NCBI GenBank assembly: GCA_020050845.1
Contig: JAGVJZ010000064.1
Location: 1 to 38,319, forward strand
DNA length: 38,319 nucleotides
Direction: 5' to 3'
From: Gammaproteobacteria bacterium
GTDB lineage: Bacteria; Pseudomonadota; Gammaproteobacteria; UBA6002
Within the stretch, counting starts at the first letter, position 1. The number at the start of each line of letters is the position of its first letter. This document shows positions 9,823 to 19,551 of this stretch, piece by piece. Both the position numbers and the translations under genes were made by a program. Below the pieces are notes generated by a model. That model had not been told where the DNA came from and ran no database searches. It saw only the letters and a list, made by a program, of their open reading frames with translations.

Positions 9823-11472
9823 ATGAGAAAAATGCTTGTCACCACTGCCCTCCCTTATGCCAATGGACCCATTCATCTAGGTCATTTGGTGGAACATATT
9901 CAGGCTGATATCTTCGTTCGTTTTAAAAAAATGCGAGGTGAATCATGCCTATTTATCTGTGGTGATGATGCGCATGGCACCCCGATTATGATTAGCGCCC
10001 AAAAATATCAGGTCACGCCAGAGGAACTTATTGCACAAGCCCAAACAGATCACTTGGCAGATTTCAAACGATTTAATATAAGTTTTGACCACTATTACAC
10101 TACTCATTCACCAGAGAACAAAGAATTAGCCACGTTAATCTACAATCGTTTGGAAAGTCGTGGTGATATTGCAACCGCCACAGTCAAACAAGCTTATGAT
10201 CCCGTTGAAAATATTTTTCTACCAGACCGATTTGTCAAAGGTGAATGTCCTCGTTGTGGCTCCCCCGATCAATATGGGGATAATTGTGAGGTTTGTGGGG
10301 CAGCGTATACACCTTCTGAATTAAAAAATCCTATTTCGATCTTGTCAGGGGCGACCCCAATTGAGAAAGAATCACTACATTATTTTTTTCAATTAAATCA
10401 TTATCAGGAAATGTTACATGATTGGTTACATGATGATCATGTAGAACAAAGCATGCAAAAAAAATTATTGGAGTGGTTTGAGGCAGGATTGCAGCCTTGG
10501 GACATTTCCCGTGATGCTCCATATTTTGGCTTCGAGATTCCAAATGCTCCTGGCAAATTTTTTTATGTCTGGCTGGATGCTCCTATTGGTTATATCGCCA
10601 CCTTTCAAAATTTATGCGCGCAAAGACCAGATTTATCTTTTGAAGAATACTGGGGCAAAAACTCTGAAGTCGACCTATATCATTTCGTTGGTAAAGATAT
10701 CATTTATTTCCACGCTCTTTTTTGGCCAGCTATGTTGCAAGGAAGCGACTTTAGATTACCTACCAAGATTTTTAGCCACGGTTTTTTAACGATCAATGCT
10801 CAAAAAATGTCAAAATCACGTGGTACCTTTATCACGGCCAAAAAATATTCCGATTTTTTAGATCCAGAATATTTACGCTATTACTTTGCGGCTAAATTAA
10901 CCAGCGGTATTACCGACATCGATTTAAACTTTGATGATTTTGCGCAACGTGTAAACTCTGATTTAGTTGGCAAGGTAGTGAATATTGCTAGCCGCTGCGC
11001 TGGTTTTATTACCAAATATTTTGATCATCAATTGTCGAAAACCTTAGACAATCCAGAGCTCTTCGATAAATTTATCAACGCAAACGAAAAAGTTGCTAAT
11101 TTGTACGAACGTCTTGAATTCAATCATGCAGTACGTGAAATTATGACCTTAGCAGACTTAGCTAACCAATATATTGACGAAAAAAAGCCCTGGCTACTTG
11201 CTAAGGATCCAGCTAGATTGCAAGAAGCACAGTCTATTTGCACGCAGGGTATCAATCTTTTTAGAATATTAATGATTTATCTCAAACCTATTTTGCCCGA
11301 GACAGCGCATAAGTCAGAATCATTCTTGAAAATACCGGAACTTCACTGGAGTGACCTGCAGTCACCTCTTTTAAACCATCGTATTGATTCCTTTACACCT
11401 CTCATGCTTCGAGTAGATTTAGAGAAGATTACTGAGATGTTACAGCGAGAAGAAGATATCTTTATCACATAG
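9823..11472 (+). CDS. metG: methionyl-tRNA synthetase (short form without C-terminal tRNA-binding domain)
   Basis: 549 aa; [18 protein letters not shown], zinc knuckle [28 protein letters not shown]. Confidence 0.96.
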   Translation: MRKMLVTTALPYANGPIHLGHLVEHIQADIFVRFKKMRGESCLFICGDDAHGTPIMISAQKYQVTPEELIAQAQTDHLADFKRFNISFDHYYTTHSPENKELATLIYNRLESRGDIATATVKQAYDPVENIFLPDRFVKGECPRCGSPDQYGDNCEVCGAAYTPSELKNPISILSGATPIEKESLHYFFQLNHYQEMLHDWLHDDHVEQSMQKKLLEWFEAGLQPWDISRDAPYFGFEIPNAPGKFFYVWLDAPIGYIATFQNLCAQRPDLSFEEYWGKNSEVDLYHFVGKDIIYFHALFWPAMLQGSDFRLPTKIFSHGFLTINAQKMSKSRGTFITAKKYSDFLDPEYLRYYFAAKLTSGITDIDLNFDDFAQRVNSDLVGKVVNIASRCAGFITKYFDHQLSKTLDNPELFDKFINANEKVANLYERLEFNHAVREIMTLADLANQYIDEKKPWLLAKDPARLQEAQSICTQGINLFRILMIYLKPILPETAHKSESFLKIPELHWSDLQSPLLNHRIDSFTPLMLRVDLEKITEMLQREEDIFIT

Positions 11473-11486
11473 AACATTGATCATTC

Positions 11487-12104
11487 ATGAAAAACCAACT
11501 TATTGACGAAATCGACAATTTGTTACCACAAACTCAATGTGGTCTTTGCACCTATGGCGCCTGCCGACCCTATGCAGAAGCAATAGCGACATCAGGGGAA
11601 GCGATTAACAAATGTCCTCCAGGGGGTGTTACGGGTTTACTTGCTCTGGCGCAATTGCTGCAACAAGATCCCTCTGCCTATCTTGAAGAGATGCAACAAA
11701 AAGCAAAGCAACCCAGTGTCGCCATTATCAGAGAAGATGAATGTATCGGATGCACCAAATGCATTCAGGCCTGTCCAGTAGACGCTATTTTAGGATCTGC
11801 AAAAAAAATGCACACGATCCTTACCGATCAATGCACCGGATGTGAACTTTGTATACCTCCTTGCCCTGTCGATTGTATTGACCTTAACCATCTCGAACCC
11901 CTGGATGCTGCATCTCAAAAAGAAAAGGCTAACCAGTGGCGTTTGCAGTATCAAAAACATAATAAGAGGTTAGCAGCAAAAAGCAATGAAGTTCAAAGCC
12001 CTCCAACGCAATCACGAGATAGCCGAAAATCAGAGATATTAGATGCAATTTTGCGAGCTAAATCAAAGAAAGGATCTCAAGATGAATCGCCACAAACGCT
12101 ATGA
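11487..12104 (+). CDS. rnfB: RnfB/RsxB-like ferredoxin-type electron transport protein
   Basis: 205 aa; [54 protein letters not shown]; lacks the N-terminal TM helix. Confidence 0.88.
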   Translation: MKNQLIDEIDNLLPQTQCGLCTYGACRPYAEAIATSGEAINKCPPGGVTGLLALAQLLQQDPSAYLEEMQQKAKQPSVAIIREDECIGCTKCIQACPVDAILGSAKKMHTILTDQCTGCELCIPPCPVDCIDLNHLEPLDAASQKEKANQWRLQYQKHNKRLAAKSNEVQSPPTQSRDSRKSEILDAILRAKSKKGSQDESPQTL

Positions 12105-12714
12105 GATCTTTAAGCGGTTTAAAGAGCATAACGATTCACCGACAACTGAATTAATTTTTAAGAATGCTTTTGAATTACTGATTTCAGTAATGTTATCGGC
12201 ACAAGCCACTGATGTCAGTGTGAATAAAGCAACTAAAGAATTATTTAAAGTCGCACCGACACCTCAGGAGTTCTTAACACTCGGCGAAGCAGGATTGAAA
12301 TATTATATTAAAAGTATTGGTCTTTTTAATACGAAAGCTGCCAATATTATTAAAACCTGCCAAATATTAGTTGAACAATTCGACTCTCAAGTCCCGAATG
12401 GTCGAGAAGAATTAGAAAAGCTACCTGGAGTCGGACGTAAAACTGCTAATGTTGTTCTGAATACCGCTTTTGGTCATCCTACAATCGCCGTCGATACACA
12501 TATCTTTCGAGTTTCAAATCGGACCAAGATTGCTACAGGTAAAACGCCGCTCGAGGTTGAACTTAAATTGCTAAAAGTCGTTCCAAAAGAATTTATTCAC
12601 GATGCACATCATTGGTTAATTTTACATGGACGGTATATTTGTGTAGCAAGAAAACCTAAATGTGGCATTTGCTTTATTAATGATTTGTGTGAGTTTGAGG
12701 ATAAGTGTTTTTGA
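12082..12714 (+). CDS. nth: endonuclease III
   Basis: [17 protein letters not shown]..., [49 protein letters not shown]-terminal CysX6CX2CX5C; start moved from 12043 to 12082. Confidence 0.93.
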   Translation: MNRHKRYEIFKRFKEHNDSPTTELIFKNAFELLISVMLSAQATDVSVNKATKELFKVAPTPQEFLTLGEAGLKYYIKSIGLFNTKAANIIKTCQILVEQFDSQVPNGREELEKLPGVGRKTANVVLNTAFGHPTIAVDTHIFRVSNRTKIATGKTPLEVELKLLKVVPKEFIHDAHHWLILHGRYICVARKPKCGICFINDLCEFEDKCF

Positions 12715-12740
12715 TTTAAGTATATATCCACTTATGTGGT

Positions 12741-12802
12741 CGTGCCCTCGTGCGTGCCCCTGCCAAAAAAAGAATTCGGGCAGGGGCACGCACGCGGGCA
12801 CG
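12741..12802. repeat. Long inverted repeat (24-nt arms, one mismatch, 14-nt loop) between convergent nth and the porin gene
   Basis: CGTGCCCTCGTGCGTGCCCCTGCC ... GGCAGGGGCACGCACGCGGGCACG. Confidence 0.85.
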
Positions 12803-12824
12803 TAAGTTAGGTCGGACTACTTTA

Positions 12825-14471
12825 TTAGAAGTAAACCCCGACCTGCAATGTATAAGTATTACGACTACCACCTGCTGAATTTACTACAACAGGAATCGCT
12901 CCTCTACCACCTGCAAAGTCTGAGGAATCATAATTTTCATCGTGACGAAACTCTAAGCTTTCAATGGTATTCTTCCAGATCGAGATATTAAATGCCGCAA
13001 GAAAACTCTCTTTGGGAAGATTCAAGGCAAGTGCTTCAGAAGTTGTGCCATGACCCACAGCTAATGAAGCCGGTTTATCTGCAACTTTGAAGTTATATGC
13101 TAATTCAACGTTAGAAGCAGAAGGCTTCGCGCCTCTACCATTGAAACTTAAATCGATAGTCTCGAAAGATCGGGTTGTTTGAATATATTCCGCAAATAAA
13201 CTGAACTTTCCAAACGCGAATTCACCATGAACATCATATGCTGGGACGTTATGAATTAAGTCTTCGGTAAAATCATTGAGTCCGAGGCCAAAAAAGCCTA
13301 CTCCATTACCGGTTACTTGGATTCCAGTAGAATCAGCAATATTTCCAATATAACCCGCACCAATATTTATAGAACCATCTGACCAAGTCTTCTCAAATCC
13401 AAAGTTAACACCACCAGCATTAACTCCAGCACTATCAACATCACTATCACCTTTAAAAGCATAAACTGAAGCGTAAACCCCATCTTTATAATAACCTAAC
13501 AAAACTGCACGTTCGTTAGTTCTCGCCAGTGCGACAGTAAGTGTTGACGTCACCATATTGGAAGCGTAACGACCAAATGGCACGAACATCTGACCAATCG
13601 TAAAATAGACTGGGAAGCAATCTAAGTCACCGATAGTTACAAATGCTCGACTGACAAACACTCGAGAATTGAATACCCGGTTACTTGATCCAGCTAACTG
13701 GATATCCAAACTTGAATTATTCAGAAGATCAAAAGTTGAGTTATCCATGTTAAGAGCTAAAAAGCCAAGCACCGCGTGACTGACCTGCACCAGCACATCT
13801 AGACGGGCACTACTTAAATTGATATCACTACGTCTAGGGCCATTGTTCCAATCATCTTGCGCAAAAATGATACCTTCAATCTTACCCCCTAATTCGATAA
13901 TGGGTCGATCAGGTAAGCGCAAACCTTGACAAGCTAGCTTCCTACGCAGTTTGACGTTCTCTTTTAAGAATCGTAAATCCTCATTCATCGTTGGAAGATT
14001 GACGATTAAGTCCGAAGCATCAAAAGCAGAACGTAAGCCCAGAAAAGGGGAAGTAGTAACTGTGGCACCCATTGCGGCCAGTAACAATAAATTTTGTGGC
14101 GTGCTCCAGATTCTAGCGTATTCATTGAAGGCATTATCAACAAAACCTGCTTCAAGCGGTTCCCCTCCTGCACCCATGCAATTGCTTCTGTTGGGGAAGG
14201 GTGGATAAAAACCTAAGGAATGAGAGCCTTGGCATGGGTGACAAGGGGCATGACACCTTGCCATCCTAGGACGATGACAGACCCTTTTTATTCGTTGCAT
14301 TCGATTTAGCTCAGCACGCAATTTATCAACTTCACATTGCAAATGCTGGGTTTGATTGTTTAAGTCATTAATTCGAGCAAAAGCTTCATTTTGATTCGCT
14401 CCACTTGCCATTGTGGTTATAAAGCAAGCGCTAATAACACCTAATATTATTTTTTTCATTTGGCTCTCCAT
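12825..14471 (-). CDS. LbtU-like siderophore porin / outer membrane beta-barrel with N-terminal coiled coil
   Basis: 548 aa; signal peptide, short coiled coil (INDLNNQTQHLQCEVDKLRAELNRMQ), C-terminal strand TYTLQVGVYF ending in Phe; MKK start at 14459 is an alternative. Confidence 0.7.
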   Translation of the reverse strand: MESQMKKIILGVISACFITTMASGANQNEAFARINDLNNQTQHLQCEVDKLRAELNRMQRIKRVCHRPRMARCHAPCHPCQGSHSLGFYPPFPNRSNCMGAGGEPLEAGFVDNAFNEYARIWSTPQNLLLLAAMGATVTTSPFLGLRSAFDASDLIVNLPTMNEDLRFLKENVKLRRKLACQGLRLPDRPIIELGGKIEGIIFAQDDWNNGPRRSDINLSSARLDVLVQVSHAVLGFLALNMDNSTFDLLNNSSLDIQLAGSSNRVFNSRVFVSRAFVTIGDLDCFPVYFTIGQMFVPFGRYASNMVTSTLTVALARTNERAVLLGYYKDGVYASVYAFKGDSDVDSAGVNAGGVNFGFEKTWSDGSINIGAGYIGNIADSTGIQVTGNGVGFFGLGLNDFTEDLIHNVPAYDVHGEFAFGKFSLFAEYIQTTRSFETIDLSFNGRGAKPSASNVELAYNFKVADKPASLAVGHGTTSEALALNLPKESFLAAFNISIWKNTIESLEFRHDENYDSSDFAGGRGAIPVVVNSAGGSRNTYTLQVGVYF

Positions 14472-14758
14472 AATGGTGTTCTTTTTTCCGCTTTAAGCAA
14501 CACAAAATACAGCTGGTGATGACCAGAGGTATTGTTTATGTTCATTTTATGGGAACAACTATCCGTGACAAGGCAAACTTAATGGGTGCTAAAACCCTCT
14601 TACACTACAACAAACCCATGGGATTTAATCTTCGTGACATGTAAGCCATTGGTTTTTGAAATCGTCTTCCTAACGATTTTAAGTGCTACAGGCATGCCAA
14701 TTGCTTAGAATGTAGCTGGTGCGACAAAAAGTGGACATCAATGAGAAAATCGAAATTT

Positions 14759-14779
14759 CCTGGGGTTCTTCCAGGCTAC
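14759..14779. repeat. Possible diverged copy of the 8064-8088 REP-like element
   Basis: CCTGG-GGTTCTT-CCAGG-CTAC; shares CCTGGG and CCAGGCTAC with 8068-8088. Confidence 0.35.
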
Positions 14780-14911
14780 GAACCATTTCTTATCAAGCGC
14801 GAAGTATAATCAATCTAATTAAAAAGAAAATAGTCACAGTGAATTATTCCATTTTTTTTTAAATGATGAATAATTATGAATATTAATCACCCACATATTT
14901 ATTAAAAAAAA

Positions 14912-15946
14912 ATGACAAAATTAATCCTCACACGACCTGACGATTGGCATATTCATCTTAGAGATGACCTATTGCTGGAAACTACTGTTCCACACGCGGC
15001 ACAACAATTCCAACGCGCAATCATCATGCCCAACCTCAAGCCACCGATAGTGGATGTTGCTCAAGCAAGCGCTTATCGGCAGAGAATTTTGGCAAAAGTG
15101 CCAAAAGGCTTAACGTTTGAACCTTTAATGACGCTTTACCTGACTGCTCAAACAACACCCAGCATGATCAAAATGGCTCAAGAGAGTGGCATTGTGTTTG
15201 GTTGCAAATTGTATCCAGCAGGAAGTACGACCCACTCTGAAAATGGAGTCACCGACTTACAAAAGTTGGAGAAAGTTTTGGAGACAATGCAAGAAGTTGC
15301 TATGCCGCTCTTGATTCATGGGGAAGTAACCGATACTGAAGTTGACATTTTTGATCGTGAGGCTGTATTTATTGATAGGATATTAAAACCACTGATCAAA
15401 AAATTCCCTACACTTCGAATAGTACTCGAGCATATCACAACGAAGGATGCTGTCGATTTTATTAAATCAACGCCAGAAAATATTGCAGCAACAATTACTG
15501 CCCATCATTTGTTAATTAATCGCAATGATTTATTAGTAGGTGGTATTAAGCCACATTATTACTGTCTACCCGTTGTTAAGCGCAAAGTACATCAAGAAGC
15601 ACTACTGGCTGCGGCGACGAGTGGCAACCCAAAATTTTTTATTGGCACAGATAGCGCTCCCCACAGTCGCGAAGCGAAAGAGACTGATTGTGGCTGCGCA
15701 GGTATTTACACTGCTCATGCAGCGCTTTCTTTTTACGCAGAAGCCTTCGAAAGTGTGCAAGCATTAGATAAATTGGAAGCTTTCTGTAGTTTTAACGGCC
15801 CTGATTTTTATCGTCTACCCCGCAATTCATCCAAAGTAACTTTAATAAAAGAAGAGTGGCAGATACCAAAGTCCTATCCCTTTGGCAAATCTGAAGTGGA
15901 ACCGTTTAGATCAGACACCGCAACTGCATGGAAATTATCCTCATGA
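14912..15946 (+). CDS. pyrC: dihydroorotase
   Basis: 344 aa; LTRPDDWHIHLRDDLLLETTVPH, GCKLYPAGSTTHSENGV, LLIHGEVTD, FIGTDSAPHSREAKE. Confidence 0.96.
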   Translation: MTKLILTRPDDWHIHLRDDLLLETTVPHAAQQFQRAIIMPNLKPPIVDVAQASAYRQRILAKVPKGLTFEPLMTLYLTAQTTPSMIKMAQESGIVFGCKLYPAGSTTHSENGVTDLQKLEKVLETMQEVAMPLLIHGEVTDTEVDIFDREAVFIDRILKPLIKKFPTLRIVLEHITTKDAVDFIKSTPENIAATITAHHLLINRNDLLVGGIKPHYYCLPVVKRKVHQEALLAAATSGNPKFFIGTDSAPHSREAKETDCGCAGIYTAHAALSFYAEAFESVQALDKLEAFCSFNGPDFYRLPRNSSKVTLIKEEWQIPKSYPFGKSEVEPFRSDTATAWKLSS

Positions 15947-16584
15947 ATGAACGATTTCCCATCGCAAAACGATTCCGTGGTTTTTTACCTGTGGTAGTTG
16001 ATTTAGAAACAGGGGGTTTCAATCCACAAACAGATGCACTTTTAGAATTGGCAGTCGTAATCTTACACCTTAATAATGAGGGAATGCTAACCCGGGGAGA
16101 AACTCACGCATGCCATGTACAACCTTTTCCTGGTGCCGTGATGCATCCGGAATGCTTAACAGTTAATAAAATTGATCCCTATCATCCTTTTCGATTTGCA
16201 GTAACCGAGTCAGAAGCACTGAAGCAAATGTTCACTCCGATCCGCAAAGAACTTAAAGCCACCCGCTGTCAAAAAGCAGTGCTAGTTGGTCACAATCCAT
16301 TTTTTGATCTCAGCTTTTTAAAGGCCGCCGTTCGCAGATGTAATTATTTTAAAGAAAATCCATTCCATTCTTTTACTACTTTTGATACGGCAACCCTAGC
16401 AGGAATGGCGTATGGAGAAACAATATTAGTTAAATCCGTTTTAGCGGCAGGGATGAAATTTGACCCAGAGGAAGCGCATTCTGCAATTTATGATGCGGAA
16501 AAAACAGCGGATCTTTTCTGCAATATCATTAATCGTTGGCAGGTTCTAAAGAATCGTGAGAATTTTCCGTCGGTAGGTGCTTAG
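15943..16584 (+). CDS. rnt: ribonuclease T
   Basis: MNERFPIAKRFRGFLPVVVDLETGGFNPQTDALLELAVV, HNPFFDLSFL, FDTATLAGMAYG, HSAIYDAEKTADLF; ATGA overlap with pyrC favours the 15943 start. Confidence 0.94.
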   Translation: MNERFPIAKRFRGFLPVVVDLETGGFNPQTDALLELAVVILHLNNEGMLTRGETHACHVQPFPGAVMHPECLTVNKIDPYHPFRFAVTESEALKQMFTPIRKELKATRCQKAVLVGHNPFFDLSFLKAAVRRCNYFKENPFHSFTTFDTATLAGMAYGETILVKSVLAAGMKFDPEEAHSAIYDAEKTADLFCNIINRWQVLKNRENFPSVGA

Positions 16585-16669
16585 ATGGCAATCAAACTGC
16601 GCTACTGGTATTCCCCCCCTTTCTCCCGTATCATAAATCCCCTTTTAGAAGAGCAGTCAAGGAGAACCT

Positions 16670-17992
16670 ATGAGTCAGCTTCACGGTCAGGAACGAACCG
16701 TTAGAACTTTTATGCCATGGGTAATGTGGGCACTTGGCGCAATATTTTATTGTTATGAGACTCTCCTGCAAGTTTCTCCGAGCGTCATGGTTCCAGATTT
16801 GATGAAAGCCTTTTCTGCAAATGGTGCTCAACTTGGCTTATTAGCGGCCGTGTATTTTTATTCATACTCCTCAGTCCAAATCCCGGTTGGTATCTTGCTT
16901 GATAAATTAGGTCCACGCCGATTATTGACTAGCGCAACTCTCATTTGTGGTTTAGGCGCTCTTTTGTTTAGCTCTGCTCATGTACTGATGGTTGCCGCCC
17001 TTGGACGTTTACTTATCGGTTTAGGATCTGCCTTTGCGGCAGTTGGGTGTATGCATCTTTGTGCTACTTGGTTGCCTTTGCGTTATTTTGCGACCTTAAC
17101 AGGAGTGATGGTCACCATGGGGATGCTCGGTGCCATTGGTGGTCAAGCGCCTGTTTCTTTTATGGTGGCTCATTTCGGTTGGCGTGAAACTTTGCTTATT
17201 TTTGGACTAGTCGGCATCGTGCTGTCGATTACTATCTGGAGCTTTGTTCGAGACAACAAATTATACCATCAGGCAGAATCCAAAGGGACCAAGGTCAAAT
17301 TGTTCTCTGGCTTGAAACAAATCGTCGCCAATAAGCAAAATTTGGTCGTCGCAACTTATGGTGCCTTCATGTTTGCCCCTACGACAACCTTTGGTGGTCT
17401 TTGGGGTGTTCCTTATTTAATGGCATTCTATCGACTTGATCGACACATGGCTGCGACACTCGTCTCAATGTTATTTATTGGCTGGGTCGTGGGATCTCCT
17501 CTTTTTGGAATGATTTCAGATCGCATTAAGAGACGCAAACCTTCGATGGTGTTAGGTAGTTACGGAGTACTGATCACACTGTCAATCATCTTATTTGTAC
17601 CGAATTTACCCTTATTTTTACTTGGAACGTTATTATTTGCGTTTGGATTTTTCTCTAGCGGCTTCCTGCCATCTTTTTCGATCATTAGAGAAATTAACCC
17701 ACATCGTCTCAATGCCACTTCCATTGGTTTCATGAACACATTTAACATGTTAACCGGTGCCATATTACAACCTTTAGTAGGCTTGATTCTCGATCTAACT
17801 TGGCATGGAACTATGGATAATGGAATTAGAGAATATACGGTGAGCAGCTTTCATAAGGGATTGATTCTATTGCCGCTGGGCGTGATAATTGCCATTATTA
17901 CTCTTCCTTTTATTAAAGAGACTTTTTGCCAGCAACAAAATTATCAACCTGACGCGGGAAAAATTTCGGAAGGTAATTTAAAGATTAGTTAG
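16670..17992 (+). CDS. MFS transporter
   Basis: 440 aa, about 12 hydrophobic helices; IPVGILLDKLGPRRLL and FGMISDRIKRRKP loops. Confidence 0.9.
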   Translation: MSQLHGQERTVRTFMPWVMWALGAIFYCYETLLQVSPSVMVPDLMKAFSANGAQLGLLAAVYFYSYSSVQIPVGILLDKLGPRRLLTSATLICGLGALLFSSAHVLMVAALGRLLIGLGSAFAAVGCMHLCATWLPLRYFATLTGVMVTMGMLGAIGGQAPVSFMVAHFGWRETLLIFGLVGIVLSITIWSFVRDNKLYHQAESKGTKVKLFSGLKQIVANKQNLVVATYGAFMFAPTTTFGGLWGVPYLMAFYRLDRHMAATLVSMLFIGWVVGSPLFGMISDRIKRRKPSMVLGSYGVLITLSIILFVPNLPLFLLGTLLFAFGFFSSGFLPSFSIIREINPHRLNATSIGFMNTFNMLTGAILQPLVGLILDLTWHGTMDNGIREYTVSSFHKGLILLPLGVIIAIITLPFIKETFCQQQNYQPDAGKISEGNLKIS

Positions 17993-18176
17993 GAGCAACA
18001 GAAGCTTCTTTTTGGGCAACTAGTTCTGCAACGACTTCTTTCATATAGCAGCAGCATTTACCACACTGTACTGGTACGCCAATCTGTTTGTTGACATCTT
18101 TGACACATTTCGCACCCTGACACACAGCATTAGCCACTTGGCTATCAGTTATTCCGCGGCAAATACATACATACAT
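17985..18176 (-). CDS. bfd: bacterioferritin-associated ferredoxin
   Basis: 63 aa; MYVCICRGITDSQV...VQCGKCC [2Fe-2S] ligands C-X-C...C-X2-C. Confidence 0.88.
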   Translation of the reverse strand: MYVCICRGITDSQVANAVCQGAKCVKDVNKQIGVPVQCGKCCCYMKEVVAELVAQKEASVAPN

Positions 18177-18219
18177 CTATTTATTCCCGTCTAAATCTAT
18201 GACATAATGTTCTCCTAAA

Positions 18220-18234
18220 TGAGAATGATTGTCA
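18220..18234. promoter_or_regulatory. Putative Fur box upstream of bfd
   Basis: TGAGAATGATTGTCA matches TGATAATNATTATCA at 12 of 14 specified positions. Confidence 0.6.
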
Positions 18235-18334
18235 ATAACGTTTGGGTTTGTTTATCATTTTCACTCAATTGACATCTGTTAGTGGATATAGAACACTAAT
18301 AACGTTCTCGAAAATTACTTAATAGGAGATACGT

Positions 18335-18943
18335 ATGAGTACCGTTTTAGTGGGAAGAAAAGCTCCCGATTTTTGTGTTCCTGCCGTCCTTGGCACTGGT
18401 GAAATTGTTAATAAATATCGATTATATGATGCCATTGATGGTAAATACGGTTTAATCTTCTTTTATCCTTTAGATTTTACTTTTGTCTGCCCATCAGAGC
18501 TAATCGCTTTAGATAATCGCATTGAAGAATTCCAACAACGTGGCGTTGAAGTCATCGCTGTTTCAATTGATTCCCAATTTACCCACAACGCTTGGCGCAA
18601 TACTCCAGTAGATAAAGGCGGTATTGGTCAAGTCCGATATACCATGGTTGCTGATATTAACCACACCATTTGTCAAGAATATGGAGTTGAGCATCCAGAA
18701 GCTGGAGTGGCATTACGTGGTGCCTTCATTATTGATCGCCAGAATGTAGTACGCGCTCAGATTGTGAATGATTTACCATTGGGTCGAAATATGGGAGAAA
18801 TTATCCGCTTAATCGACGCATTACAATTCCATGAAGAGCATGGCGAAGTTTGCCCAGCAAACTGGAATAAAGGTAAGGCTGCTATCAAAGCTTCACCAGA
18901 AGGGATTGCTAATTACTTAGCGCAGAATGCTGAAGAGCTTTAA
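18335..18943 (+). CDS. 2-Cys peroxiredoxin (AhpC/TSA family)
   Basis: 202 aa; FYPLDFTFVCPSELIAL and resolving-Cys HGEVCPANW. Confidence 0.95.
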   Translation: MSTVLVGRKAPDFCVPAVLGTGEIVNKYRLYDAIDGKYGLIFFYPLDFTFVCPSELIALDNRIEEFQQRGVEVIAVSIDSQFTHNAWRNTPVDKGGIGQVRYTMVADINHTICQEYGVEHPEAGVALRGAFIIDRQNVVRAQIVNDLPLGRNMGEIIRLIDALQFHEEHGEVCPANWNKGKAAIKASPEGIANYLAQNAEEL

Positions 18944-18966
18944 TAGTTTATAGTTAACTTGCTAGG

Positions 18967-18997
18967 TGGTCTGTATGATCCGGGATCATACAGACCA
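18967..18997. terminator. Near-perfect hairpin 3' of peroxiredoxin gene
   Basis: TGGTCTGTATGATCC-G-GGATCATACAGACCA, 15-bp arms. Confidence 0.6.
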
Positions 18998-19075
18998 TAC
19001 TGCAACTCCCCCAGCTTGACGTTTTTTCTTCCAGAACCTACACTCCCTATCTTATCGATATAATCAAGGAAAGTT

Positions 19076-19540
19076 ATGAAGGGTGATCCCAAGGTGATCT
19101 ATCACCTCAATCGTATTCTCGGTAACGAACTCATTGCCATTAATCAATATTTTCTGCACGCGCGCATGTATAACAATTGGGGCTTCAATAAAATTGGCGC
19201 TAAGGAATATGATGAGTCAATAGACGAAATGAAACATGCAGACAAACTGATTAACAGAATCTTATTCCTCGAAGGTTTACCAAATCTACAAGATCTCGGA
19301 AAGTTATTGATTGGTGAACATCCCAAAGAATGCATAGAATGTGACTTAAAGCTTGAATATAAAGCTCGTGATGATCTCACTGATGCCATTAAATACTGCG
19401 AAGAAATTAGAGATTACGTCTCGAGAGATTTACTGAAAGATATTCTTGAAAGCGAAGAAGAACACATTGATTGGCTTGAAACTCAATTAAATGTGATCGA
19501 AACGGTTGGATTAGAAAACTATCTGCAATCTTATATCTAA
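19076..19540 (+). CDS. bfr: bacterioferritin
   Basis: 154 aa; [43 protein letters not shown] (haem-ligand Met), [12 protein letters not shown]. Confidence 0.95.
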   Translation: MKGDPKVIYHLNRILGNELIAINQYFLHARMYNNWGFNKIGAKEYDESIDEMKHADKLINRILFLEGLPNLQDLGKLLIGEHPKECIECDLKLEYKARDDLTDAIKYCEEIRDYVSRDLLKDILESEEEHIDWLETQLNVIETVGLENYLQSYI

Positions 19541-19551
19541 AAGGAAATATT

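Noticed and set aside
9823-11472. MetG as a truncated pseudogene
   Set aside because: Although shorter than E. coli MetG, the catalytic core, zinc knuckle, KMSKS and anticodon domain are complete; forms without the C-terminal tRNA-binding domain are known.
12043-12081. N-terminal extension of nth ([13 protein letters not shown])
   Set aside because: Lies within rnfB coding sequence in another frame; the conserved Nth N-terminus begins at 12082.
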